Of a stretch of 64,000 nucleotides of DNA, positions 1 through 11,525 are shown one piece after another. A program made the translations under genes and the position numbers. The stretch is taken from the NCBI RefSeq assembly GCF_033958435.1, contig NC_134167.1:2748001-2812000 (forward strand). Reading direction: 5' to 3'. The first letter of the stretch is position 1. The number at the start of each line of letters is the position of its first letter. Source of the DNA: Carettochelys insculpta (Eukaryota; Chordata; Testudines; Carettochelyidae). Under the pieces are notes generated by a model. The model was given only the letters and a program-made list of their open reading frames with translations, did no database searches and was not told where the DNA came from.

Positions 1-164
1 ATTACTCCTGACCACAGTGGGTGTTATGTCTTCTAACTCAATTGTTCAAGAGCAGTAATGTTTTTGTGCAGAGGACAGAACTTCAGTCCTACAAGTCCCA
101 TCCTCTCATTCACCCTCTAAACTTCAACAGACTCAGAGTCTGTAGGCATGTCAGTCACAAATAA

Positions 165-243
165 CTAGCAGTCCTGTAGCACCTTGAAGACTAACACATG
201 GATTAGGTCCTGAGCATTTGCGGGCAAAACCTACTTCCTCAGA
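165..243 (+). mobile_element. PLE-type fragment
   Basis: Single arm of the same repeat family: 'gtcctgtagcacctt' followed by 'gactaacacatg' and ending 'acttcctcag'. The minus-strand hammerhead core reads CUGAGGA but the GAAA has decayed. Confidence 0.55.
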
Positions 244-528
244 AATAAATCGCTACTCCTTCTTCCTCTTATTATAGCAATGCTACCGTGAGATCTTTAG
301 GCAGAAGGAAGTACTGAAGTTCCAAGTGCTCTGAAAATACTCTCTCTATACACCTGAGTTAGTTCAATACTACACTCATTTTAGATATCAAGCAATGGAA
401 GCAAAGGGAAATTATAGGCCACAGTTCAACAGGTGTTTCACTCACTAATTAACTTAAGTTGCTGAGGTTTATGCACTTTGCTGATTCAGTGACTTACTCT
501 AGCGCATACAGTGAGTTTAGACCACTGT

Positions 529-766
529 ATCAGAGGATTAGCCATGTTAGTGAGCATCTGCCAAAACAACGAGAAGTCCTGTGGCACCTGATAGACTAAC
601 AGATTTTTTTTGGAGAATAAGCTTTCATGGGCAAAGACCCACTTCGTCAGATATATGTCGCCTGTGACATGCATCTGACAAAGTGGGTCTTTGCCCACAA
701 AAGCTTATGCTCCAAAAAAAAATCTGTTAGTCTATCAGGTGCCACAGGACTTCTCATTGTTTTTTA
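529..766 (+). mobile_element. PLE-type snap-back element A
   Basis: Palindromic element of about 238 bp. The left side has the family head (...gccatgttag..., diverged) followed by an arm at 574-650; the right arm (674-760) is its reverse complement but stops at 'cattgttttt' without the head. 'agaccact' flanks both sides (519-526 and 767-774), a probable degraded target-site duplication. The left arm (minus strand, 617-654) keeps a hammerhead-like core CUGACGA with GAAA; the right arm core is mutated (CUGACAA, AAAA). Confidence 0.7.
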
Positions 767-1323
767 AGACCACTCTGTCCAACGCGCTAGCCACCAGTCA
801 CATGTGGTTATTTGGCCAGTTGAGTGTAGCTAGTTGGCTTGAACAATACATATATTTTCACAATAACGTGGCTAGTTTGCTGTAGCAGTAGCTACTATGA
901 TGGCTGCTGGGATAGACACCAAAGAGTTATAGGGACAATAGATCCAGAAGTCCTGAACCACAGCCCCCTGCGTCTCATCTCGCACTGACACCATTTCTCT
1001 TCTAATCAGACCACTGTTTGCAGCTCCAGAGTTACAGGAGCATACACCAGATGCAAAAAGCTACCAAATTGGGGAAAATACATTTGAAAATGAAATGGGT
1101 CCAATTCCCAGAACAAACCACCCTACAGGCAGAAATGAACTCTGTCCTTGATCCTAAAAGCTATCTGCTGAAGATGAACATCAGCTGCTAGCTACATGGG
1201 GACAAGATGGGTCTGTACAAGGTCCTGTCAGACTCTTCTGTTTACTTCTGTTTTAACACTCTGGCCTGCGGGAGGCAGAAATCCCACACCTAACACCAAC
1301 AAAGGGATAAAGCTAATACTCAC

Positions 1324-1420
1324 CACATACAGCTTGTGCCAGATGACTGCCCATTCCCTCAGTGTAGAAGTGAGCTCTTGAACCAGAGGCAGTTCACTTG
1401 GAATCACTGTCTCATGTTGT
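1324..1420 (-). CDS. DOCK5: DOCK5 coding exon 5 (start of ELMO-binding helical region)
   Basis: 97-nt exon preceded by the acceptor CTCTCCAG and followed by the donor GTG|GTGAGT. One base completes the Gly codon, then 32 codons run from QHETVIPSELPL to VIWHKLYV, ending in phase 0. This segment follows the SH3 domain and opens the helical region that, in DOCK-A proteins, contacts ELMO (family knowledge). The string LREWAVIW is diagnostic for DOCK5 over DOCK1 (LREWSTIW). The five exons sum to 321 nt, exactly 107 codons. The next exon is not found in 1-1323, so the gene continues outside the window; the full protein is normally about 1,870 residues. Confidence 0.94.
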
Positions 1421-3265
1421 CTGGAGAGAAGAATAAAGCCCAATAGGGATGTGAAATGAAATTAAAAGGTGGCATATTCAAAGCAGATAAATGGATACTT
1501 GTTTTTCATACAACATATAAGACCAGTGTGGAACTCTCTGCCACTGGAAGTTATGAGGCCTAGAACTTAAGATTCAGAAACAAATATCCAGAGATGTCAT
1601 ATAAAATTACAACAAAAATTTTGGAAGGGGTAGGAAACCTCATGCTTTGGGGCTTAAGCCAATCTCCAGGTAGGAGAGTCAGGGAAGGATGCATATAAGA
1701 GACAGATTCACCTGTACAGCCACAAGGCTCTTACACCTGGCTCTGAGGCATTGGCCACTGCTGAAGAGTGGATGAACATTGGCTCTGATCTAGTGTGGTA
1801 ATTCCAACGTTCCAATCTCAGACGAGGTTGTCTGGTCACTATCATTGCATATGTATAAGATACCAAAATACCAGATGCCTCCCAAATACCGGAAAACAGA
1901 AGCCTTGTCTATGCTGGGAAGCTCTCTTGTTCATCTTAAATTGGTTATTAAATAAGTTTACTTAACCCACTGCACTCCTCTGGGCGCACTCGAAGTTTGG
2001 ATTTACACCAGACTTGCACAGAAACAAAAAGAGGTGTGACTTTAAAACCATTTAGTTCTTTCTTGGCTTGATAGAATTCAATTAATCTAATTCTACACAG
2101 ATTATTATATCATGCTCATCACCATTGTACCTGCACCCCTAACCTCAGTCAGAGCAGAGTTTCACTGTGGTGAAAGTTTGCAGCCATTTTTAAAAGAGCA
2201 CTTTGGAGAAGAGAAGAATCAAATCACAAGAGAACCACAGCTTTGCAAGGCCTTTACATCTTAGAGATGGATTTTAAAAGATAACTGATATATTCAGTGA
2301 TGCTGACAGCTGCTACGGGCCCCAGGGCAAAGCCGGAGGGGGCCCGTGTGACGGCCCCAGAAGGGTTGGAGCCAAGGGCATTGGGACCTCAGTGCTGCCT
2401 GGAATTCAGTGTTGTTCTCCCACGCTTGCCCACAAAGGGCTCGGAGCTGCAGCTGCTGTCACTGCCAAAGTAGCACAAGTGGTGGCTGGAGCTCCTTTGC
2501 CCCGCTCCCGCCTTTGGCAAGCCTGGATCCTTTTGATGATAATCACACTAAGATGCTGAGACTTTTAAGTGGGTTTGGGGTTTCTCTGAATTACATGCGT
2601 TGTTCTCCTATTTTTAATGCAAATAACTTTCAACTTTCTTTTAGTCTTAATTTTTTTGCGTATGCTAAGAAATTAAATGCTGAATGGACACGCCTGCCTC
2701 TGTTCACAGTTCTCCAGTTTGAGGAGTCATTGCTTTCAGTAATAATTTGGCTAAATAGATGAAAATTTTCCTTCTAAAGTCACTTCCTGCTGCTGCTAGC
2801 TTCCCTCTCTCAAAGTTGATCACAGAATCAAATGTCAAGGCAGGGGACTAGACCTGATGACCTCTTGAGGTGCTTTCCAGTTCTATGATCAGATTGGGAA
2901 TGTGTTCCTAAAATGTCTATCAGGAAGGAAAGAATTCACACTCTGATGCCTGCTTGGCTGCAAGATACCAAAATAACCTAATGTAAAGCTGACTGATCTG
3001 GTCTGCTACATACATGTCTAAGATATTTGAATTTATCCTTGCAAGTGTGAACATTTTGTGTCTATCATGTGTCCAATTGGAGATGTATAACGTTTTGGCA
3101 AAGAGAGAAATAACTCCGATCCAATAGTCCACTTGGGGTTATAGCACTTGTAATGCAAAACACCAAAAGCATGCATGACAAGCTGCAGGAATGGAAGCTC
3201 TTTTATGAAATGGTAAGCCTCATCTCTGCCAGCCACACAATATCTCCGGTCTCCCTCCAACCTAC
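1421..3265 (-). other. DOCK5: DOCK5 intron 4
   Basis: 1,845-bp phase 2 intron with GT..AG ends. A CR1 3' end is at 2821-2890. The GC-richer stretch around 2310-2530 shows nothing I recognise. Confidence 0.85.
2821..2890 (+). mobile_element. CR1 LINE 3' end
   Basis: 'gacctgatgacctcttgagg' and 'tgctttccagttctatgat' are the usual CR1 3' UTR end. Severely 5' truncated. Confidence 0.8.
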
Positions 3266-3321
3266 CCACGGTCTTCCACAGTTGCCTCCTTTAAATGAAT
3301 GTAAGTTTTGGGGAAAATGCC
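3266..3321 (-). CDS. DOCK5: DOCK5 coding exon 4 (end of SH3 domain)
   Basis: 56-nt exon between the acceptor CTTTTAG and the donor GG|GTAGGT. It starts in phase 0 and ends in phase 2. The translation is GIFPKTYIHLKEATVEDR plus the first two bases of a Gly codon. G-I-F-P-x-x-Y is the C-terminal SH3 signature that supplies the second Pro-binding aromatic residue, followed by the linker LKEATVED typical of DOCK5. Lys replaces the Glu that mammalian DOCK5 has in FPETYI; the position is variable among DOCK proteins, so this need not be harmful. The GG pair is completed by the A that opens exon 5. Confidence 0.93.
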
Positions 3322-3634
3322 CTAAAAGAAAGAAAGAAAGGGAAATAATGTAATATCTGATACATCATTCAGCAACAAAGAGGGGGAAAATACGTGGTCA
3401 GCTGTGCTCCAAGGCACAAATCAAATAAACATTGCCAAAATTCAATCTAATAACAAACCACTGTAGTACAATATATGTTGTGATCCGTGTCAGCTTTAAT
3501 TTTGGTATTATGTAAGCTCTAACAGAAGCAATAAAGTCCAGGGAAAACAAACCAGAAATAATACTAATACTAATAATAATGTACTGCACTGTGTACTTAA
3601 AAGACCATTTCATCTGCTGCTTTCAAATGGCTTT

Positions 3635-4045
3635 GCAAAGATGGGGAAAATGGGGGGGTGGGTTAAGTCACTTGCTCAATGTCACACAGTAGGTCAGTGT
3701 TAGAGACGGCAACAGAGTTCCCAATTCCCAGATTGATGTCGTCATAGCTGTCTTCCTTAAGATAAATCCTCTTTGGTTCTAGATATATAATAGAAGGAAG
3801 AACCCCTTAGAATCAGCTCCCGTGACTGTTTTAGGAATAGGTTAATAATAATAATAATAATACTGGAGCATTTTCCCTGGTGTAATGAAAGAGACCAATA
3901 ATTATATTTGAACTTGTGTAGCACCTCTCATTGCAGGAACTCAAAGTGCTTTACAAGCATTAATTGTGCTTCAGGACCCTCAGGGCAGATAGGCGTTATC
4001 CCCATTTTACAGATTGGACAAACTGGCACACCAAGAGGCTAAACC
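3635..4045 (+). repeat. MIR-like SINE pieces
   Basis: Two pieces (3635-3740 and 3890-4045). 'cacttgctcaatgtcacaca' and 'gttatccccattttacagat' are signatures of MIR/CORE-SINE. A TAA repeat lies between them. Confidence 0.55.
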
Positions 4046-6240
4046 CAAGAGCCCAACCCCAAAACGTTCCAGGGTATTCCCGAATTTTTATAATTCTCAG
4101 CTTCTGGATGCCCACAGGTTCTGTTGACTTCTATAAAATCTGGGACTGCTCAGCACTTCTGAGCAAAAGGCGCTTAGAAGTCTTGAACTAGGTTCTCAAA
4201 AGCAGAAGCTCCAAAATTAACAGACTCTTCTAAAACCTTTGCCTTGGTGGGTTGCTCATAGTTATGCAGTGCGCCTGCAGCCACCCTGGGAACAGAATCT
4301 AGGAATCCTGCCTTCTTTCCTTGTGCTCTATGTCTTCTCAGACCCTAAATAGGGAAAATACAGAACCCAGAGTGTTCAATGATGACTGAATGATGTTTCC
4401 TATTTACAACATAGTAACTATATACTAAGCTAAATTGTGCATGTCTAAATGGCAAACACTTGTGTGACTGTGGCGTGAGCAGGCATATCTTGTTACCTAT
4501 AATCTATACAGCCTAGGTTATAACAGTAGGGTAGACCTAGAGACACTGCTAAACTGTGCCTAAAATTACCACTGTTGACATAAGGTGAGAGAAACCTGAA
4601 GGGACTGTCTCTGTGTGGAGAAGAACAAAGGATTGTATAGGCAGATAGTCCTCTAATGCCAGTAAAACAATAAACAAATCTTCACTCCAGTGGAGTTTCA
4701 CAGTTTGATTAATTCCATGCCAAGGAACTAAGTGTCCAGTTAAACACCACCTTAAATGTTTCACCTGGTTACCAGTACTGAGGTATAAAAACACCAGTGT
4801 TGACAGGATGGGAGTTTGCTAACAAGACCCATCCAAAGGCTACAAAGCCAACTGTAAGAGTGTATTTTTCATGCTTTCTTACACACAGACATTTCAGTGA
4901 GAGAAAGTTAACTCCATCTGGTAGCGTCTTGGGGCTTTATGTCGAGTTGCATGACATTTATCGAAGGTTGAGTGCAAAAGGAAACTCCGTGCAGGGGATG
5001 GGATGCAGGAGAGAGTGGGGGATCTGAGAGGGATTTGGGTGAAGGAAGCAATTGTGACCTGGGGCAGGTGCTTGAGAGGCAGGATCCAGGAGAGAGTCTG
5101 GGTGCAGGAGAGGATTCCAGCCTGCGGGGAGGGATGTAGGAGGGCTGCAGGGTCTGGGAGGAAGTTGTGACGTGGGGGAGGGGAGAGCAGCGGGTTTAGG
5201 TGTTAACCTGTGGAAGAGAGTTGGGTGGGGATGCCAGAGGCTGGCCTGGGCCAGGAGGCGCTTATCTAGGCGGATGACAGCCAGCTGCTCTCGGAGTCAG
5301 GCTCCCTGCCTGCTGCAGCCCCAGAGAGGAAAAACCTGCTGTCTGCTCCATGTGTTTCTCTGCTCCAGGTGTCCAGGGGGAGCGGGAAAGGGAGCGGGGG
5401 GAGGAGGGGAAGACTTTGCAGGCTGCTCCTGCTGCACCCCCCACCAAAATCTCTCAGCTCCTATGGTCCAGAAAGCAGAAACTGGCCAATGGGAGCTGAG
5501 AGATTTTTGCTGGGCTGGGGAAGGGAGCAGCATACACAGCTTTCCCCTCCCCTTGGCGTCTGGAACAGTGAGCTACGTGGAGTAGGAAGTGTGAGGCAGC
5601 CCTGTGTTGCTTTAAGCAACTTGTGTCTTGCCCTATGTCTGAGGGTCCCAGCAGGCAGCCCATGGGTCAGGCCAGATTGGCCTGCGGGTGGTATCTCACC
5701 CACCCCAAGCTTACACTGAACAATGTCTGGTCTCTGTATTCTCTCTGAACAATTGACACCACATGGTCCACAGAAGTGGATCTGTTTCAAACAAGCTTTC
5801 ATGAATCACACGAAATGGAAAGTGCAGTTGAATGTTTGATTTACCTGCTATTTCCACATAACTCTGCTTCTGCTTTCTCAACAGCAGCCCGGCTGGGTTC
5901 ATAAAAATGTCACCAGTCTCCCACCCCCTATCTATGCCTCGAGGATCAATAATTAGCTGCATACGCACTCTTCAATTTGCAGCCCAACCAAATGTTAGCC
6001 TGATGCCAAGTCACAAGGCTGGGTAATAAATGACATCTAAATTTCTATTAAAATAGTGCTTTCAAACTGTCTGCCCCAGAAAGCTGAAGCTGAAAGGAAA
6101 AGCAGAGCAGTTTCAAAGGTTTTCAGATATGCTGATGAATGGTCATCCAAAGATAACAGAATCCAGAGCAACTGGCTTTGGTTCCTGGTCTTTTCCCACC
6201 CCCCACCAACTGCAAGGAAATTTGTTCCTGAAAGGTGCCG

Positions 6241-6340
6241 AGGATTTAGTTGGGACTGGTCCTGTTCTGAACAGGAGGTTGGATTAAGTAACCTCCTAAG
6301 GTCTCTTCCAGCCCTTATCTTCCAGGATTCTGTGATTTGC
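6241..6340 (+). mobile_element. CR1 LINE 3' end
   Basis: 'aacaggaggttggattaagt' to 'tccaggattctgtgatt', a diverged CR1 3' end. Confidence 0.75.
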
Positions 6341-7499
6341 AACACTGCCTGAAGCTGGGGGAGTGAAGGGCTGCTCTCCACTTTGCAGAATGAAGCCCTG
6401 GATGGGTTTTCAGCTTCAAAGGCCCTCTCCTACCATGGTAACCAAATGCAAAGATCACCTTGACCATATCTCCAGGTAGCTCCCTAACAGGAAAGTTCTC
6501 TCCCCAAGAGCATGAGGCAGCCCTGCAACTATGGGCTACGTGGCGGAGCTTGAAGTAGCCTGTTGCCAACCCAGGAACCGGCATTGAGGTATATTCACCA
6601 GCTTGCTACTCCTAACTGGACACTGATATATAAGACTCCGTCATGCATCCCCTGTTGCACAGGATCGCTGGGCCCTGCCTCATTGTGCAGTGGAACAAGC
6701 AAGCCCTTGGCACTCCATTAACAAACTGCAGATTTAGGGAACAAAAACCCCCTGAAGTTCAGGTCTCAGCACAACAGAGCAGAGCCTGGATAAGTCCGTT
6801 TCCCTGCTCTGAATTACGGGGAGTTGCAGCTTGAGGCTGGTCTCTAGATGAAAGTCAATACTTTCGGACATCTGGTAAAGTAACTACCTGATGGCCAATT
6901 AGCAGCACAAATACCAAGAGCACTAAGCATAATTCACATGAAAGCAGAACAGCCTTAAATCAGCTACTTTGCTCCACGCAATAGAAACTTCCCGAGAGCT
7001 CAATCTTTAATCTTAGAACTAACATCATTCAGGATTTGGGCAATTACTTTTAGAGAGCCAAAGAGACTGAGAACCAATTTGCACACCAGTCAGCAGAAGG
7101 ACAGACAAATATTCCAAGGCAGTTGAGAACAGTAATAGTCAAACATTATAGCAGTGGATAAATCCAACCTGCGAAAGAAGGGCAGTTGTTTGAGCCTGAC
7201 GTGAAGTCCATCAAAACCATGAAGAGGCTCTCTACTTTACCAGGTTTTGTGGCCAAACACATTTAGGCAGTGGGAAATTTTAGGCTTATGAAAAAGTTTC
7301 TTTTTTCTCTATGGCAAGTTCCATTTCTCTCTACAGCAATCACATAAAATGCTCGTACTTAATTTAAAGTTTTAAGTAAAGCAAGCACATCTAATCCTTG
7401 TAACACCAGCAATGAAAGAATCTCAGAGTTAGGAACAGACCAGTCAGCCATACACCTCATTTGGAACCAGAAGTATGTAATCAGGCAGCAGCAGAGACC

Positions 7500-7745
7500 A
7501 CTCCCTTCCAAAAAAAGGGCCCCGGCTGCATAAAAAGTAAACTACTAAAAATAAAGGGAAATTTAAAGAAAAAAGATGTGACAGTTTCTGCACTTGTTTA
7601 ATTTAAATTAAGCTGATTGACAGCAGCATTTTACTTCTGCTTAGTAAAGTTTCAAAATTGCATGAAGTCAATTCACTTGTAAACGTTTTCAAGGACAACC
7701 ATACAGTTTTGTTTAACTCCAAACAACCTCCTTTCCTGAGATGTT
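7500..7745 (+). repeat. Interspersed repeat shared with 34.4 kb
   Basis: 'tttaaattaagctgattgac', 'agcagcattttacttctgc', 'gtaaacgttttcaaggac' and 'aacaacctcctttcctgag' match in order the segment at 34434-34620. Related phrases are known from reptile DNA transposons; I cannot name the family. Confidence 0.6.
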
Positions 7746-7794
7746 CAAGATTCTGAGGTTCTACAGTAGGACTGATGCTTACTTGTTACTAGAA

Positions 7795-7940
7795 ACAAAA
7801 ACATACAGTGTTTTTCAAATTTAACTGCAGCATGGTCCCCCAGACAGGACAGTGAAATGGGACTCAGCACTCCTGGGGTTCTACTTTCAGCTCCGCCCCC
7901 TATTTGCAGTGACGACTTGCAAAAGTCACACCCCATAGGT
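7795..7940 (+). repeat. MIR-like SINE
   Basis: 'cactcctggggttctacttt' followed by 'cagtgacgacttgcaaaag' resembles the MIR tRNA-derived head and core. Confidence 0.4.
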
Positions 7941-8795
7941 ACCAGTACAATGATACTTCCGCTGTTTGGGAAATGCTTTGAGATCTTATAGATGGACATC
8001 AGCCATGTGAAATTGTCCTAGCTGCAAGAATAAATAAAATTTCACATTCTGAGTCATGGAACTTCTCTGGTAGACAGAGCTACACGGCTGCAACCAAAGC
8101 ATATAACTAGGGACAGAAGAATTAACTGGGAATAAAACAAGGGAAAAATAAAATTCCGTCCTTCCATAGAAACCTGTGCTTTGGAATGCGATCAAATTTT
8201 ATTTTGCTTTCATTTCCACAGGGAATTAGAAGTGCAGAAATACCAGGAAGCAATTTCAGATAGGGCCGGAACAAAGGTGCTGGGATTCTCCTGGGAAACC
8301 ACATGCTAGTGAGATTTCCAGAGTTTTCTTGCAAAGTCAAGGAGTTTGGATAAGGTCCAGAGATGCATGGAAGTTCATTCAAACCTTTTGAGGGTCACCC
8401 ATTACCATATATAGCTTATGTTAGAAGGCAGGTACAGCACTCAGTGATTAAACAGGGGGCTTGCTGTATATATATGGGACAGCCTTACAGGTTTATTCTC
8501 CCAGACTAAACAGCATTCCCTGTGCTTAAAATGGGAAATGCTGACAGGACAGCAATATTTGTAGCATTGCCATGAACTTCTGAAATGCTTCCATTGCATA
8601 TTCTTCCTAGTTAATGATTCTCCAGCATTTGGCTCAAGGTTATTCATTTTTACTGCTAAAAAACTAGACTATCCCAAACAGGAGGTATGCATTGTCCAAA
8701 AGCAGAAACAACCACCAAAATAAAGGGCATTACAGGGCTGGATAGTGTCTGGCAAAACATAACATATCAAAATAACTATGCTTGAGAATTCATAC

Positions 8796-8836
8796 CTTTT
8801 TCGATTTATTTCTGAGTGTGTATCCTCTGTACCAAC
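8796..8836 (-). CDS. DOCK5: DOCK5 coding exon 3 (SH3 GWYRGY segment)
   Basis: Short 41-nt exon, too small to stand out as an open frame. It has an acceptor ending TTGCCAG and a donor AAG|GTATGA. Two bases complete the Gly codon begun in exon 2, then it reads WYRGYTLRNKSKK. This is the conserved SH3 segment carrying the Trp of the ligand-binding groove. Mammalian DOCK5 has Gln where this copy has Arg (TLRNKSKK), as DOCK1 also has Arg. The following intron is phase 0. I found it by searching the minus strand between exons 2 and 5 for the expected peptide; both splice sites and both reading phases agree, so the call is firm. Confidence 0.93.
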
Positions 8837-9115
8837 CTGGCAAGGGAGAAAAATACAATGATTCTTCACAGGCAGAAATTAAACATGCAAAACTGATAGC
8901 AGTACACCTTGTTCTTACCACATATAATCCATAAGCCAAATCCAGCTGGCCTGGCTCACTTCAGATGTCCCATTAACTCCAATGGCACTACAGCAGAGAG
9001 CAAGGCCAATGAGAATGAGCCCTAAAATAAGGCAGAACATGAAAGAACAAAGGCCTTTCTTACTATGAAATGACACAGTGGACCTGCTCCTTCACCTGAA
9101 ACTGTGCTTCAGCAG

Positions 9116-9361
9116 TGGCTTATTATTTCTGTTAGCATAGCATGCAGCGGCCCCAAATGAGAGTAGGGCCCCATTGTATGCGGGGCTGTATGTAAATGTA
9201 GTGAGAAAGATTCCTTGCCCCAGAGAGTTGACAGTCTAAAAAGACAAGACAGATGAAGGGACAGAGACACTTGTGCCCATTGTACTATGGGAAACAGAGG
9301 CAGAGAAGAATAAAATGACAACCCCAAGGGCATATAGGAAGTCAGTGGCAGAGCTGGGAGT
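9116..9361 (+). repeat. MIR-like interspersed repeat
   Basis: 'ttccttgccccagagagttg' and 'gtcagtggcagagctggga' are common ancient SINE phrases; a related phrase ('gacccaaagagcttacaat') is at 40715. Confidence 0.45.
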
Positions 9362-9866
9362 TGCCTCCTTTGATGCCAACTTCACAGCCTGAACTGAAAC
9401 ATTATCCTTACCCTCGTGTGGGTATTAACCCAAATCTCTATGTAAATGATGCTTGAATCTCACGTTCTACACGTTTTGTTCCATGCTGCCCATGTACCAA
9501 CATGAAATCCTTCCTTGAAGGAAGGCTGAAAGAAAAATCAGTGAAGGTCTTTCGTTTTATGGACAGGAAGGGGGAAAAGCCAGCAAATTATTTGCCCCAG
9601 ATAGATATTATTCCTATTTACAGCCTCTGTGATAAGCTCCAGTGAAGTATCAGTTACAGAATAATTGCAGTGGTTCTTGCAGACCAGACACACATCACTT
9701 TTAGAATAACATTTCTTCCCTCTGTAGAGCCTAGGGTTTAACCAACATTTTGATTTCCAGGTGACTGAAAGGCAAGTATATGAATCAATGAGAGTATTTT
9801 GTCTACCTGTTCTCAAGCGAGACTTACTTTGCACGTAGGAAATTTAAAGCAGAGAAGGATGGTCTT

Positions 9867-9985
9867 GTGATGAACGCATTAACTTAAGATTCAAGAGCTC
9901 TGGGTTCTGTTCCCAGCCCTAACGTATGCCTTGTGTGCCTGTTCTCCACCCGCAAATGGGGAATGTTTACTACTTTGTTTCCCAC
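9867..9985 (+). repeat. MIR-like SINE head
   Basis: 'aagagctctgggttctgttc' resembles the MIR tRNA-like head with a B-box-like part; 'cgcaaatggggaatg' follows. Confidence 0.45.
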
Positions 9986-10248
9986 TCTCTGACCTGTCCA
10001 TTTGTAGGGATCTCCAGGACCTAAAGTAATACAAATAATAATATTTATTTTAAACACTGACCTGCAGACATTGTCTCCAGCAGCACGTTTCTGCAACAGG
10101 ATGGGCAAATTCACACTTGCTTAAATGCTACTTTGTCATCTGTTCTGATGTCCTGAGATTCTGCTTCCTCAGCTCTCACCTTAACTAACTTCCAAGCATA
10201 CAGCTCTCCAGCCTTTTTTTTGGTAATTGCTTAGACCAACATTTAAAA

Positions 10249-10421
10249 ATATCAAAGAGGTAGTCGTGTTAGTCTGTAGCTTCGAGAACAACAAGAAGTC
10301 TTGTAGCACCTTATAGTACCTGATGCTATAATAGATGCAGAGATACTAAAGATGCATCTGATGAAGCGGGTCTTTGCCCAGGAAAGCTCATGCTCCAAAA
10401 TATCTGTTAGTCTATAAGGTG
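10249..10421 (+). mobile_element. PLE-type snap-back element B with 12-bp duplication
   Basis: The head 'agaggtagtcgtgttagtc' is on the left and a truncated inverted arm is on the right, ending 'tctataaggtg'. It is flanked by perfect 12-bp copies of 'caacatttaaaa' (10237-10248 and 10422-10433). The left arm lacks the middle, so the palindrome is incomplete. The right arm carries a hammerhead-like motif at 10354-10393. Confidence 0.8.
10354..10393 (+). ncRNA. Hammerhead-like motif in PLE element B
   Basis: GCAU, then the core CUGAUGA, one A, a hairpin (GGG/CCC kept, outer pairs lost), GAAA, GCUC and AUGC. GCAU and AUGC are complementary and would form helix I. No flanking gene context suggests a host function. 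Confidence 0.45.
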
Positions 10422-10889
10422 CAACATTTAAAAGTTACACCCCAGGGGAGCTATTGTTCCTTTGGGAGGCTGGAGTGGTATTTATAATTATCTACGTAGC
10501 TGGAGTGGCGCTTGGAGGCACCAAGACAGACAAGGCTATCTCCCCAGGGAGTCTACACTCTGATATATACACCGATAACCCAGCTAGCAGAGAGACTACA
10601 ATGAGGGTAGGGGGCTAGCAGGTGAGAAAACAAAGAGAAGAGGGGCAAAATGTCTTTGTGAACGTGTTTTTATACTTAGCAGAGATGGTCCCAGCGCACA
10701 TCCTGTATGTGACCACCCTGCCCAGACCCACACGTTGGAGAACTTCAGACTTTGCAGGTCTGGCCCATCTCTCTAGCAACTGTAAGACCAGTCAAGTCTG
10801 GTTACAAAACCCTTGGCAGTCCAGAAGCTCTGGGGATGTGGGGCGAAGAACTCCTCCTTCCATGAGATAAAAACAGGATTATGAAGTGA

Positions 10890-10990
10890 GCATGGCCCAA
10901 GGGAGGGAGTACTGGATTGGGAATGAGGAGATCGGGGTTCTAATCTTGGCTTTGTCACTAGTTCACTGAACAGTCTAGCACAAGCTAGTT
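10890..10990 (+). repeat. MIR-like SINE head
   Basis: 'gagtactggattgggaatga' and 'atcggggttctaatcttgg' match the MIR head. Confidence 0.5.
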
Positions 10991-11404
10991 AGGGCTGAGC
11001 CAAAACCCAGTGAATTCATTAAGATTTGTCCAGTTTGCTGTGGCTCAGGCTCTTAACTCCGTTTCTGCATCTATACAACCATCAGTGGTATCAATGAATG
11101 GGCTGTGTTACATAAAACTGCTACATTCCTGCACGTCTTCCTGCTCTCCACTCATCCTTGCAATCTGTGGATCATTTCAGAATTCTTCTCTTGCTTTCAG
11201 TAACCTTGTGTAACCACCCGCAGGCAGACTCAAAACTGGCTGCTCTGCAGCTTAGTGCAGGAGCCTCTACACTATGTTTGAGACAAAAGCCAGCTGGCTC
11301 TTACACTGAGACTCCTCTACAGCCTTAGCTTTCTGTGTAAGTGGTTAGGTGACACTACATGGGACAGTGAACCACCCTGCTCAGTGTGTGACTTACACTT
11401 GCTC

Positions 11405-11525
11405 AAGAGACAAGGTGAGGGAGGGAATACCTTTCATTGGACCAACTTCTGGTGGTGCGAGAAACAAGCTTTTGGGAGACATGGATCTCTTCTCTAGGTC
11501 TGGGAACTCTCCGCATCAGAGCAAA
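11405..11525 (+). mobile_element. PLE-related repeat, fourth subfamily
   Basis: Contains 'cattggaccaacttctggtg' and 'acaagctttt'. The minus strand at 11462-11501 reads AGAC, CUAGAGA (degraded core), a decayed hairpin, AAAA (from GAAA), GCUU, GUUU. AGAC pairs with GUUU at the same spacing as in the other subfamilies. A related copy is at 56521-56640. Confidence 0.5.

Larger units (their letters stand above)
1..1323 (-). other. DOCK5: DOCK5 intron 5, partial
   Basis: Begins with the donor after exon 5 and runs out of the window. It holds PLE-type repeat pieces at 165-243 and 529-766. I see no further DOCK5 exon here; the expected next peptide (a conserved stretch containing WRSQILSG) has no match on the minus strand. 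Confidence 0.8.
3322..8795 (-). other. DOCK5: DOCK5 intron 3
   Basis: 5.5-kb phase 0 intron. It holds MIR-like pieces (3635-3740, 3890-4045, 7795-7940), short TAA repeats (3543-3583, 3842-3863), a CR1 3' end (6241-6340) and a repeat shared with 34.4 kb (7500-7745). Open frames in the GC-rich part at 5000-5700 overlap on both strands and have no recognisable protein; 5460-5550 has the 'ccaatgggagctg' phrase also seen near 40.9 kb and 60.07 kb, so it is probably another repeat. Confidence 0.85.

Noticed and set aside
530..766. Calling the palindromic repeats DNA-transposon MITEs because of their inverted arms
   Set aside because: The arms are unequal (head on one side only), and several copies have 10-18 bp target duplications, which fits retrotransposition better.
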